A stretch of DNA of 64,000 nt, from assembly GCA_014649155.1 (NCBI GenBank), contig BMSM01000013.1, positions 1-64,000 of the forward strand, written 5' to 3'. Below the pieces are notes generated by a model. The model did no database searches. It was not told the origin of the DNA and saw nothing but the letters and a program-made list of their open reading frames with translations. The DNA is from Streptomyces griseoviridis. GTDB taxonomy: Bacteria > Actinomycetota > Actinomycetes > Streptomycetales > Streptomycetaceae. Position 1 is the stretch's first letter. The number at the start of each line of letters is the position of its first letter. A program made the position numbers and the translations under genes. Shown here one piece after another: positions 10,757-23,142 of the stretch.

Positions 10757-11184
10757 CGGCACGCTGCTCCTTCCTCCCGCGTCCTGACCGGTTCCCGGTC
10801 CGGGGCGGGCGCTTCCCGCCCGCCCCGGTTCCACAGCAGCAACTACCCTCGCCCGGCACCGGCATTCGGTGGCCTCCGGCCCCGTCGGCCGGGCCGGTCG
10901 GAAACGGGACGTACCCGGCGGGTGCCCCGGGGTCAAACAGACCCGGGTACCCAGGTTCTCCCGAAGCATGCCCCTCTTTCCCGGGAGGCAGGGGGCACCT
11001 CGCGGACCGGACCCGCTTTTCGCCGCCCGCCCGGCGAGCACCTCCGGCTCTGGCGTATTTTTCTCCCGGAGCATCTCCGCTGAACTGCGGAAACGCGACA
11101 CACAGTCCGGGCCGCGGATCGGCCCGGGCGGGGGTTCCGAGTCCTCGGCCGTGAGGACTCCTGGGGAGCGGAACGAGGGTGCGC
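10757..11184. other. 428-bp gene-free region between divergent genes
   Basis: No convincing ORF. It contains the long leader of the reverse PRC-barrel gene with a SigB-type promoter match at 10947-10971, and the promoter region of the HAMP-array kinase. Confidence 0.5.
10947..10971 (-). promoter_or_regulatory. SigB-type promoter match upstream of the PRC-barrel gene
   Basis: On the reverse strand GCAT (10968-10971), 15 bases, then GGGTAC (10947-10952). This fits GNNT-N14-16-GGGTAY, the Streptomyces SigB-family pattern. The leader to the ATG would be about 185 nt. Confidence 0.4.
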
Positions 11185-15183
<3,999 letters not shown>

Positions 15184-15280
15184 GCCGACCGGCCGCCGTC
15201 CCGTACCCCGGCGGACCGCCGGCCGCGCGCCGCACCGTGGCGCGTGACCGGACGCCCGCCAGCCGAGGAGCAGTGACACC

Positions 15281-17674
15281 GTGAGCATCTCCGAACACAC
15301 GCACGACGGCGATCCCTCCACCGAGATCGCGAACGTCCCCCGGGAATCGCCCGTGGGACGGCTGGCGGCCACGGTGGAGCGGCTCAGCCGCGAGGTGAGC
15401 CGGGCCCAGGCGGAGGCCGAGGGGCGGGCCCTGATCGAGCTGGCCAAGGGCATCCTGGTGGAGCGGCTCGGCTGCGGTCCGGCGCAGGCCGCCCGGCAGC
15501 TCACCGAGCTGGCCGAGCAGTCCCAGGTGACTCCGCTGGAGTTCGCGGTCGACGTGATCAACCAGGCCGCCCGGGACCGGATGTCGGAGGTGGCCGAAGC
15601 GTTCCTCGCGGCGACCGCCGCCGCGGCGGACGAGCAGGCGGCGGAGTCGGCGGCGGTGCGGCTGCGGGCCGCCGAGAGCGGCGCGCTGGCCGCCGACGAC
15701 ACCCAGGCCGTCGCCGACGCCCTGCTCCAGCAGGCGCTGCTGCCGCTCGGCGCGGTGGCCGTGGCGATCTGGGCGGCGGGCTCCGACGGCTCGCTGACCC
15801 TGGCCGGCAGCGCGGGCTTCTCCCCCGCCGAGGCGGCCCGCTGGCGCTATGTGCCGCCGGACGTGGCGACGGTCGCCCGCAGCGGGCTGACCGGGCCGGA
15901 GGGGCAGTGGTTCATGTCACTGGCGGACACCGGGCTGCCCAGCGTCGGCCGGCACCAGTACCCGCACGGCGGCCGGGTGGCGGTGCCCGCGGGGACCGGG
16001 GGGCGGGTGCACGGCGTCCTGGAGATCGCCTGGCCGGTGCCGCTGGCCCCGCAGCCGCCGCAGGTCGTCCGGCAGGTCGAGGCGCTGGCCGAGCTGTGCG
16101 CGCACACGCTGGAGACCCGGATGCCGGCGCCGGGCGCCGGGCTGGAGCCACGGGTGCTGCCGGACGCGGCGGAGCTGATGGACCTCGCCGACGGGCTGCA
16201 CGACCCGGCCCTGGTCCTGGTGCCGCACCTGGACGACTCCGGGAACCTGGCCGACTTCCTCATCCAGCACGTCAACGACCGCTTCCTGGACCCGGCGGGC
16301 CGGCCCCGCGCCGTGGTCAACGGCACGCTGCTGCTCCAGGCGTACCCGATGGCCGCCGGGGAGAGCGAGCTGTTCCAGCGGGTGGAGCGGGTCTACGCGA
16401 CCGGGGAGCCGTTCCGGGCGCGGCGGATGAACCTGACCGCGCTCGTGGACCAGGTGCCGCTGTCGGCGGTGGCGGACATCAGCATCAGCCGGCACGGCAA
16501 CGCGGTGCTGCTGATCTGGCGCATCGAGGACGAGACGGCGCGGCTGGCCAGCCTGCTCCAGCACGCCCAGCGCCTCGGCCGGATCGGCGGGTTCGAGGAG
16601 AACCTGCTGACCGGGGAGATCACCTGGAACGGGCAGCTGTTCGACCTGTACGGGCGTCCGGAGACCAGCACACCGGTGCCGCTGGAGCAGTTGCCGGCCC
16701 ACGCCCACCCCGACGACGCGGTCACCATCGGCCGGTTCCTGCGGACCGTGATGCACCACCGGCGGCCCGCCTCGGCGGCGTTCCGGCTGGCCCGGCCGGA
16801 CGGCGTGACCCGGCACATCCGGGTGGTCGCCGAGCCGGTGCTGGACACCGACGACCGGCTGCTGATGGTGCGCGGCGCCTGTCAGGACATCTCGGCGCAG
16901 CACTGGACGGAGGTGGCGCTGGCCGCCACGCGGGACCAGCTCGCCCACACCGAGCAGCAGGCCAGCGAACGCGACCGCCTCACCCTCCAGCTCCAGCACG
17001 CGATCATGCCGCCCGCGCAGGCACCGCTGAAGATGGACGGCCTCCAGGTCGCCGTCCGCTACCGCCCCGCGGAGACCGAGCAGTTGGTCGGCGGCGACTG
17101 GTACGACGCGGTGGTGCTGCCGAACCGGCTGGTGCTGCTGTGCGTGGGCGACGTGGCCGGGCACGGCATAGAGGCCGCGACGACCATGGTGGTGCTGCGC
17201 AACGCGCTGCGCGGTCTGGCGGTGACCGGGGCGGGACCGGGCCAGCTGCTGTCCTGGCTGAACATCGTGGCGCACCATCTGACCGGCGGGGTCACCGCGA
17301 CCGCGGTGTGCGGGCTGTACGACCCGTCCCGGCGCACCCTGCGCTGGGCGCGGGCCGGCCATCTGCCGCCGGTGCTGGTCCGTGACGGGTCGGCCGCGCC
17401 GCTGCCGCTGGTGAAGGGCATACTGCTGGGCGCCGTACCGGAGGCCCGGTACGAGGAGGCGGAGACGCAGCTGGCCGCCGAGGACACGCTGCTGATGTAC
17501 ACCGACGGTCTGGTCGAGCGGCGTGACCGGTCCGTGGAGGAGTCGCTGACCCAGCTCCTGACCACGGTGCGTACCGCGCCGACCACGCTGGACCAGCAGC
17601 TGGACCGGCTGCTCACCTACAGCCGGTCGGACACGGACGACGACACCTGCCTGGTCGGGGTGCGGCTCGGGTGA
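15281..17674 (+). CDS. PP2C (SpoIIE/RsbU-type) phosphatase with ANTAR-like, GAF-like and PAS domains
   Basis: A 797-aa multidomain phosphatase predicted to dephosphorylate a STAS antagonist. An ANTAR-like segment (about 48-95, LIELAKGILVERLGCGPAQA) is followed by a GAF-like region (about 140-280), PAS-like regions (about 300-420 and 430-535, LGRIGGFEENLLTGEITWNG) and the PP2C domain (about 560-797) with metal-site motifs GGDWYDAV, GDVAGHGIEA, YTDGLVERRD and DDDTCLVGVRL. The start is GTG with CGAGGAG upstream. It follows the HAMP kinase by 97 bp, so the two may form one pathway. ANTAR domains normally bind RNA; here the domain is N-terminal, which is unusual. Confidence 0.88.
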   Translation: MSISEHTHDGDPSTEIANVPRESPVGRLAATVERLSREVSRAQAEAEGRALIELAKGILVERLGCGPAQAARQLTELAEQSQVTPLEFAVDVINQAARDRMSEVAEAFLAATAAAADEQAAESAAVRLRAAESGALAADDTQAVADALLQQALLPLGAVAVAIWAAGSDGSLTLAGSAGFSPAEAARWRYVPPDVATVARSGLTGPEGQWFMSLADTGLPSVGRHQYPHGGRVAVPAGTGGRVHGVLEIAWPVPLAPQPPQVVRQVEALAELCAHTLETRMPAPGAGLEPRVLPDAAELMDLADGLHDPALVLVPHLDDSGNLADFLIQHVNDRFLDPAGRPRAVVNGTLLLQAYPMAAGESELFQRVERVYATGEPFRARRMNLTALVDQVPLSAVADISISRHGNAVLLIWRIEDETARLASLLQHAQRLGRIGGFEENLLTGEITWNGQLFDLYGRPETSTPVPLEQLPAHAHPDDAVTIGRFLRTVMHHRRPASAAFRLARPDGVTRHIRVVAEPVLDTDDRLLMVRGACQDISAQHWTEVALAATRDQLAHTEQQASERDRLTLQLQHAIMPPAQAPLKMDGLQVAVRYRPAETEQLVGGDWYDAVVLPNRLVLLCVGDVAGHGIEAATTMVVLRNALRGLAVTGAGPGQLLSWLNIVAHHLTGGVTATAVCGLYDPSRRTLRWARAGHLPPVLVRDGSAAPLPLVKGILLGAVPEARYEEAETQLAAEDTLLMYTDGLVERRDRSVEESLTQLLTTVRTAPTTLDQQLDRLLTYSRSDTDDDTCLVGVRLG

Positions 17675-17879
17675 ACCGGCACTCCGGCAGGCATGGCCGG
17701 CGGATCTGTGGGTAAGCGCGCGGCGCGGGGGCCGTTCGGGGAACGAGGGGGACCGACAGCGATGAGAGGTTGATCACCCGCGCGCCCCGGAAGGCGCCGA
17801 CGCCCGGGAAGAGGGCGCGCAATCGAAGTGACGTACGGGGGTGGCCAGCCCTGGCCACCCACATCTGTTGGAGGTACAC

Positions 17880-18284
17880 GTGCCCATTGCCCAGAATCCG
17901 CTGTCCGTCGAGGTGACCCTGCCCCGGCAGGATGTGGCGCTGCTCACGGTCGAGGGTTACCTGGACGTCGACACCGCGACGGAGTTCCAGCACCACCTGG
18001 CCAACCAGCTGCACCACGGGCGGCGGCACTTCCTGCTGGACCTGTCGGCCGTGCCGTTCATGGACTCCTCCGGCATGAACATCATCCTGCGGGTCTACCA
18101 GGAGGCCCGGGAGCTGCCGGGCAGCGTGCACATCATCAAGCCCACCCCCGCGGTGCGGCGAATACTCGACCTCACCGGCGTCAGCATCACGGTCCCGGTC
18201 TCGGAGAGCGTCGAGGACGCCCTCGCCCTCGTCGACGGCCAGGGCGGTGCGGCCGGCGACCCGGTGGAACGGCAGGACGGCTGA
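17880..18284 (+). CDS. STAS-domain anti-sigma factor antagonist
   Basis: A 134-aa SpoIIAA/RsbV-type protein, the switch partner whose Ser phosphorylation state decides whether an anti-sigma kinase is sequestered. The conserved phosphorylation motif is present at Ser63/Ser64 in FMDSSGMNIIL. The first strand (VALLTVEGYLDVDTATEF) and last helix are complete. The start is GTG with a strong GGAGG 7 bases upstream. It lies downstream of the PP2C gene and upstream of the rsbR-like gene, so it may be the target of that phosphatase. Confidence 0.88.
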   Translation: MPIAQNPLSVEVTLPRQDVALLTVEGYLDVDTATEFQHHLANQLHHGRRHFLLDLSAVPFMDSSGMNIILRVYQEARELPGSVHIIKPTPAVRRILDLTGVSITVPVSESVEDALALVDGQGGAAGDPVERQDG

Positions 18285-18339
18285 CCGGCACGGGCGTTCC
18301 TCCTCGGGCGCGGGTCACGCCGGTCGTCGGACGAGGTTT

Positions 18340-18359
18340 TCGTACGTGGTGTCGTACGA
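18340..18359. promoter_or_regulatory. inverted repeat TCGTACG-N6-CGTACGA before rsbR-like gene
   Basis: Perfect 7-bp arms (18340-18346 and 18353-18359) around a 6-bp spacer, about 100 bp before the rsbR-like start. It is a candidate operator for the rsbR-rsbS-rsbT run; the binding protein is unknown. Confidence 0.4.
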
Positions 18360-18458
18360 GGTCGGCGGGTGATTACAGTGGTCGCCCGGCAGAGTCACGT
18401 CGCCGGTCCGTTGCCGCAACGGTTCGCGCGACGCAGTTGCGGATGAGGAGTGGAACAG

Positions 18459-19358
18459 GTGCCGGAGCACGTAGGCGACACAACGCCCGGAACGCCGACC
18501 GGTCAGGTCAGGGACTTCCTGCGCGGCCGTCGTGAGCAGATCGCGCAGCGCTGGGCGGACGAGCCGCTGTTCCGTGCCGTGTTCACCGTCTCGCGGGACG
18601 AGGCGGTGGAGGCGGGCAAGGCCGTCGTGGACGCCCTCGCCGAGGTGGCGGACGTGGGGCGGGTCGAGGACCCCGACGCCCCCGGATTCGCGCCGGTGCG
18701 GGACCAGTTGGGGCGGATGGCCGCGGCCCGCTCCCGGGGCGGGCTGAGCACGGGGCAGGTCTCCGGTGAACTGGCCGGGCTGCGCCCGCCGGTGGAGAAC
18801 ATGCTCCTGGAGGAGCTGCGGGACGCCCCGGCCGAGCACGTGCGGGCCTGCGCGACCACGCTGACCGTGCTCATGGGCACGCTGCGGGTCCTGGTGATGC
18901 AGACCGCGCTGAGCGAGGGGCAGGCCCTCATCGACCGGCAGCGGCTCCAGCTGATGGAGGTCGCCACCCCCGTGATCAAGCTGTGGGACGGCATCGTGGC
19001 GGTCCCGCTGATCGGGACGCTGGACAGCGCGCGGAGCCAGGTGGTGATGGAGACGCTGCTGGAGGCCGTCGTCGAGCAGCGGGCCCGGTACGCGATCCTC
19101 GACATCACCGGCGTGCCGACGGTCGACTCGCTGGTCGCCCAGCACCTGATGAAGACGGTGCAGGCGGCCCGGCTGATGGGCGCGGAGTGCATCGTCTCCG
19201 GCATCCGTCCGGCGATCGCGCAGACCATCGTCCATCTGGGTCTGGACCTGGGCGGGGTGATCACCCGCGCGGGCCTGGCCGACGCGCTGGGCTACGCGCT
19301 GCACCAGCTCGGCGCCGGCATCTTCAACACCACGTCGAACGGTACGGATCAGCGGTGA
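18459..19358 (+). CDS. rsbR: RsbR-like stressosome protein (RsbRD-type sensor + STAS)
   Basis: A 299-aa protein with a helical N-terminal sensor region (about 1-165, FLRGRREQIAQRWADEPLFRAVF) and a C-terminal STAS domain (about 170-285). The two RsbR phosphorylation positions are Ser190 (GTLDSARS) and Ser224 (GVPTVDSLVAQHL), where Bacillus has Thr171/Thr205. In the family it builds the stressosome with RsbS and is phosphorylated by RsbT. The GTG at 18459 is preferred because GAGGAG lies 8 bases before it; GTG 18450 is in frame. Its stop overlaps the rsbS start (GTGA), and the gene order R-S-T supports the call. Confidence 0.88.
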   Translation: MPEHVGDTTPGTPTGQVRDFLRGRREQIAQRWADEPLFRAVFTVSRDEAVEAGKAVVDALAEVADVGRVEDPDAPGFAPVRDQLGRMAAARSRGGLSTGQVSGELAGLRPPVENMLLEELRDAPAEHVRACATTLTVLMGTLRVLVMQTALSEGQALIDRQRLQLMEVATPVIKLWDGIVAVPLIGTLDSARSQVVMETLLEAVVEQRARYAILDITGVPTVDSLVAQHLMKTVQAARLMGAECIVSGIRPAIAQTIVHLGLDLGGVITRAGLADALGYALHQLGAGIFNTTSNGTDQR

Positions 19359-19777
19359 ACGAAGGCTTTGCCGGCCACCCCTCCGCCGGACGTGTGCCGG
19401 TCCTCCGACTGGGCCGGGTGCTCCTGGTCACCATCCAGGGGGACCTGCACGACAGCACGGCCCAGCAGCTCCAGGAGGACCTCTCCCAGAGCGTGGTGGA
19501 CAGCGGCGCCACCGGCGTGGTCATCGACATCTCCGGTGTGGAGATCGTCGACTCCTTCCTCGGCAGGGTGCTGGCCGAGATCGCCGCCCAGTCGAGTCTG
19601 CTGGCCGCCCGGACCGTGGTCGTCGGCATGCGGCCCGCGGTCGCGATCACCCTGGTCGAGCTGGGCCTGACGCTGCCCGGACTGGACACCGCGCTGAGCA
19701 CCGAGGCGGCCCTGGAGCTGCTGGACGCCCCGGTGCCGTCCGCCCGGCCCGGCGCCCCGCGCCAGGAGCGTCCGTGA
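19355..19777 (+). CDS. rsbS: RsbS-like stressosome scaffold (STAS)
   Basis: A 140-aa single STAS protein: LGRVLLVTIQGDLHDSTAQQL, then the phosphorylation motif at Ser67 in GVEIVDSFLGRVL, then GMRPAVAITLVELGL. In the partner-switch scheme RsbS holds RsbT until stress, and RsbT releases itself by phosphorylating RsbS. The GTG start overlaps the rsbR-like stop by 4 bp, and its own stop overlaps the next gene. The short Pro/Arg tail after residue 125 is not conserved. Confidence 0.9.
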   Translation: MNEGFAGHPSAGRVPVLRLGRVLLVTIQGDLHDSTAQQLQEDLSQSVVDSGATGVVIDISGVEIVDSFLGRVLAEIAAQSSLLAARTVVVGMRPAVAITLVELGLTLPGLDTALSTEAALELLDAPVPSARPGAPRQERP

Positions 19778-20217
19778 TGGGCACGGCAGCGGGCGTCGAG
19801 GCCCGCCTGCCGATCGGCTCGGACCTGGACCTGATGTGGGTGCGCCAGCACGTGCGGCAGGCCGCGGCGACGCTCGGTTTCGGCCTGGTGGACCAGACCA
19901 AGCTGGTGACCGCCGCCAGTGAGCTGGCCCGCAACACCCTGGTGTACGGCGGGGGCGGCACGATGGAGTCGGAGCACCTGGTCGACGGCTCCTCGCACGG
20001 GCTGCGGCTGACCTTCAGCGACGAGGGACCGGGCATCGCGGACATCGAGCAGGCGCTCAGCGACGGCTTCACCTCCGGCGAGGGCCTCGGCATGGGGCTG
20101 GGCGGGGCACGGCGTCTGGTGCACGAGTTCGCGATCGAGAGCGCGCCGGGCGCCGGTACGACGGTCCGGGTGACGTCGTGGACGGGACGGCCGCCGAAAC
20201 CGCGTGAGGAGTTCTGA
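19777..20217 (+). CDS. rsbT: RsbT-like switch serine/threonine kinase
   Basis: A 146-aa HATPase_c protein with N box TAASELARNTLVYGGGG, G1 box DEGPGIADI and G2 box GEGLGMGLGGARRLVHEF, all intact. It is expected to phosphorylate the RsbR/RsbS pair and then activate a PP2C phosphatase such as the one encoded two genes downstream. The ATG overlaps the rsbS stop by 1 base; GTG 19774 is an alternative that overlaps by 4. The order rsbR-rsbS-rsbT with overlapping stops is diagnostic. Confidence 0.92.
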   Translation: MGTAAGVEARLPIGSDLDLMWVRQHVRQAAATLGFGLVDQTKLVTAASELARNTLVYGGGGTMESEHLVDGSSHGLRLTFSDEGPGIADIEQALSDGFTSGEGLGMGLGGARRLVHEFAIESAPGAGTTVRVTSWTGRPPKPREEF

Positions 20218-20218
20218 C

Positions 20219-21289
20219 ATGCCGCGCGTGTGGGAGGTGCCGGTGCACGACTCGACCCGGGTGCGCGACGCCCGTGTCGCGGCGGAGCACGCGGCCGCCG
20301 TCGCCTCGCTGGACGAGCCGCGTACCGCGGTCGCCTCGCTGGTCGCCACCGAGCTGGCCACCAATCTGCTCAAGCACGCGGGCGGCGGGCAGGTCCTGAT
20401 CGAGGTCGTGGCGCCGCCGGTCCTGGCGGCGGGCGTGGACGTGCTCCCGGTGGTGCAGATAGCGGCGGTCGACCACGGCCCGGGCATCGCGGACGTCGGG
20501 GCGGCGCTCGGTGACGGCTTCTCCACCGCGGGCTCGCTCGGCGCGGGCCTGGGCACCTGCCGGCGGATCGCCGACGACTTCGAGCTGCACAGCGCCCCCG
20601 GCCGGGGCACGGTGGCGCTGGCCCGGGTGGGCGCCGCGGTGCGGCCGGCCGGCCGGCCGGCGCCGGAGTCCGAACCCGCCCTGCGGGTCCGGGCCGGCGG
20701 GGTGAACGTGCCGTTCGGCGGGGCGGAGTACTCGGGTGACGCCTGGGCGTGGGTGCGCTCGGGGGACCGGGCGACGCTGATGCTGGCGGACGGCCTGGGT
20801 CACGGCCCGGAGGCGGCGCGGGCCTCGACGGCCGCCGTGGACGCCCTGCGCGGCGCGGCCGGGCTGCCGCCCGGGGAGGCGCTGCGCCGGCTGGACGGCG
20901 CGCTGGCCGGTACCCGGGGTGCGGCGGTGGCGGTGGCCCAGGTGGACCTGGCCGCCGGGCGGCTGCGGTTCGCCGGGATCGGCAACATCGGGGCGCGGCT
21001 GTGCGAGGCGGGCGTGTGGCGGCCGCTGGTGTCCCGGCCCGGCATCGTCGGCGTGCACCGGCCGGGCACCCTGCGCGAGGAGCAGACCGCCTGGGGCGAC
21101 GACCATCTGCTGATCCTGCACAGCGACGGGCTGCCCAGCCGCTGGACGCCGCCGCCCGAGGCGTGCCGGCCGGGCATCGACCCCGCCGTCACGGCCGCGG
21201 TCACCGTGCGCGACGCCAGCAGTTCGGCGCGGCCGGTGCGCGACGACACCGCCGTGGCCGTCCTGGCCTCGAACCCGGCGGGCCGGTGA
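20219..21289 (+). CDS. HATPase-PP2C fusion (RsbT-like kinase domain joined to RsbX-like phosphatase)
   Basis: A 356-aa protein with two enzymes in one chain. Residues about 1-140 form an HATPase domain (ATELATNLLKHAGGG, VDHGPGIADV, GSLGAGLGTCRRIADDFELHS). Residues about 155-350 form a short PP2C domain of RsbX type (GGAEYSGDAWAW, LADGLGHGPEA, LHSDGLPSRW, RDDTAVAVLA). RsbX in Bacillus resets the stressosome by dephosphorylating RsbR and RsbS, so this chain could both phosphorylate and reset. The ATG follows the rsbT stop by 1 base; the stop overlaps the next gene. Confidence 0.88.
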   Translation: MPRVWEVPVHDSTRVRDARVAAEHAAAVASLDEPRTAVASLVATELATNLLKHAGGGQVLIEVVAPPVLAAGVDVLPVVQIAAVDHGPGIADVGAALGDGFSTAGSLGAGLGTCRRIADDFELHSAPGRGTVALARVGAAVRPAGRPAPESEPALRVRAGGVNVPFGGAEYSGDAWAWVRSGDRATLMLADGLGHGPEAARASTAAVDALRGAAGLPPGEALRRLDGALAGTRGAAVAVAQVDLAAGRLRFAGIGNIGARLCEAGVWRPLVSRPGIVGVHRPGTLREEQTAWGDDHLLILHSDGLPSRWTPPPEACRPGIDPAVTAAVTVRDASSSARPVRDDTAVAVLASNPAGR

Positions 21290-23007
21290 TGATGCGTACG
21301 TGGACGATCTCCGGCGTCCTGGACGCGGCCCGCGCCCGGATCGCCACCGCCCGGCTGGCCGCCGCCCACGGGGTGCCGCCGCTGGAGCGGACCCGGCTGT
21401 CGGCGGCGCTCAGCGCGCATCTGCGCCAGTGCCTGACCAAGGGCGGCACCTGGAGGCTCACCCTCAACCCGATCACCCGGGCCGGCGGGGAGAGCCGGCT
21501 CGAGGTGCTGGTGACACCCTCGCCGGAGGCGACGGCCGCGGGCCAGCCGCCCTGGCGGATGACGCTCGCCTGCCCGGAGCCGGACCGCGCCCCGCAGACG
21601 GACGCGGCGGACGGTGACCCGACGACGCTGGCGGAGGCGCTGCTCGGCGCCGACGAGGACACGGCGCTGGTGCTGCGCAAGCTGCGCGAGCAGGAGGAGC
21701 TGGTCGCCTTCCACCGGGAGGAGCTCCAGCAGACCAACCAGGGCGTGGTGGCGCTCCACGCCGAGCTGGACGCCGCCGGGCGGGCGCAGCGGGAGGCGTT
21801 CGCCGCCGAACGCAAGGCGCGCACCGAGGCGGAGGAGGCCCGGCGCCGGCTGACGTTCCTGGCGGACGCCAGCGCGGTGCTGACGACGCCGCTCAACCAC
21901 CACGAGATCCTCCGCCGGCTGCCGGACCTGCTGAAGCCGGCCTACGCCGGGAACGTCGACCTGTGGCTGTTCGAGACCGACGGCGACGAGCCGCGGGAGG
22001 GCGCGCACCCGGCGGCGGTGACGGCGGCCCGCACCGGGCGCCCGCAGTACGCCGCCGACCATCCGGGCGGGCTGGCCGGCGTCGACGACCATCCGCCGTC
22101 CCCGGAGCGCTCCGCCCGGCCGGTGCTGTGCATCCCGCTGCCCACCCGGCGCGAGCCGCTGGGGGTGCTGACCATGTCACCGCCCGGGGAGCGCTGGGAC
22201 CCGGACGACGCGGTGATGCTGGTGGAGCTGACCCGGCGGGCCAGCATCGCCATCGACAACGCCCGGCGCTACGAGCACAACCGGGACATCGCGGAGACGC
22301 TCCAGCGGGCGCTGCTGACCGAGCTGCCGACGCCGGACTTCCTCGGTCTGGCGGCCCGCTATCTGCCGGCCACCCACGGGCTGAACATCGGCGGTGACTG
22401 GTACGACGCGTTCCGCCAGCCCGACGGCGGGGTGATCGCGGTGGTCGGCGACGTCACCGGGCACGGGCTGCACGCGGCGGTGATGATGAGCCAGCTGCGC
22501 ACCGCGCTGCGCGCCTACGCCGTGGACGGAGGCAGCCCCGGCCGCCTGCTGACCCGGCTGCACAACTTCCTGCACAACCTCCAGCCCGATCTCTACGCCA
22601 CCGCCGTCATCGCCCGGTTCCACCCGGACGAGCCGACGATGACCTGGGCGGCGGCCGGTCATCCGCCGCCGGTGCTGCGCGGGCCGGACGGCCGGGTCCG
22701 CGTCCTCGACGCCAAGCCCGGCGCGATGCTCGGCATCCCGCTCAAGCAGGACATCGCGGACCACACCGTACGGGTGGCGCCCGGCACGACGCTGGCGCTG
22801 TACACGGACGGTCTGGTGGAGCGCCGGGCGCGCGGCATAGACCCGGGCATCGAGCGGCTGGCGGCGGCCCTCGGGTCGTTCGGGCCGCAGGAACTCCGGA
22901 TCGACCTGGGCGGCGCGGCGGACGGCATCCTGGACCCGCTGCTGAGCGACTCCGAACGGGACGACGACGTGTGCCTGCTCCTGTGCCATCTGCGTGAGGG
23001 CGGCTGA
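21289..23007 (+). CDS. PP2C phosphatase (RsbU-like) with GAF domain and RsbT-like pseudo-HATPase N-terminus
   Basis: A 572-aa protein. The first about 110 residues look like a degenerate HATPase (ERTRLSAALSAHLRQCL where RsbT has DQTKLVTAASELARNTL) without G boxes. A coiled coil (about 125-185, LREQEELVAFHREELQQTNQG), a GAF domain (about 190-325, ending with RRASIAIDNARRYEHN) and a PP2C domain (about 335-572: GGDWYDAFRQ, GDVTGHGLHAAVM, YTDGLVERRARG, ERDDDVCLLL) follow. It is the likely output phosphatase of the rsbRST run, dephosphorylating an antagonist to free a sigma factor. ATG 21289 overlaps the previous stop; GTG 21286 and ATG 21292 are also possible. Confidence 0.88.
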   Translation: MMRTWTISGVLDAARARIATARLAAAHGVPPLERTRLSAALSAHLRQCLTKGGTWRLTLNPITRAGGESRLEVLVTPSPEATAAGQPPWRMTLACPEPDRAPQTDAADGDPTTLAEALLGADEDTALVLRKLREQEELVAFHREELQQTNQGVVALHAELDAAGRAQREAFAAERKARTEAEEARRRLTFLADASAVLTTPLNHHEILRRLPDLLKPAYAGNVDLWLFETDGDEPREGAHPAAVTAARTGRPQYAADHPGGLAGVDDHPPSPERSARPVLCIPLPTRREPLGVLTMSPPGERWDPDDAVMLVELTRRASIAIDNARRYEHNRDIAETLQRALLTELPTPDFLGLAARYLPATHGLNIGGDWYDAFRQPDGGVIAVVGDVTGHGLHAAVMMSQLRTALRAYAVDGGSPGRLLTRLHNFLHNLQPDLYATAVIARFHPDEPTMTWAAAGHPPPVLRGPDGRVRVLDAKPGAMLGIPLKQDIADHTVRVAPGTTLALYTDGLVERRARGIDPGIERLAAALGSFGPQELRIDLGGAADGILDPLLSDSERDDDVCLLLCHLREGG

Positions 23008-23142
23008 GCGGCCGGGCGGGCGCGTCCGAGTGGCGGGATGCGCGGCGGCGCGATGAGATCGGTGGGTGCGAAGCAGCGATCCCCGGGCAGGCGAAGGACG
23101 TTCGAGGCAGACCGCCCGGAGCCGCAGAAAGGGATGAACACC

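Noticed and set aside
10899..10925. Second GGGTAC on the reverse strand upstream of the PRC-barrel gene
   Set aside because: The nearest GTTT lies 18 bases away, outside the 14-16 spacing of the SigB-type pattern.
17700..17720. GGGTAA before the STAS gene as a SigB-type -10
   Set aside because: The sixth base should be C or T and no GNNT lies at the right spacing.
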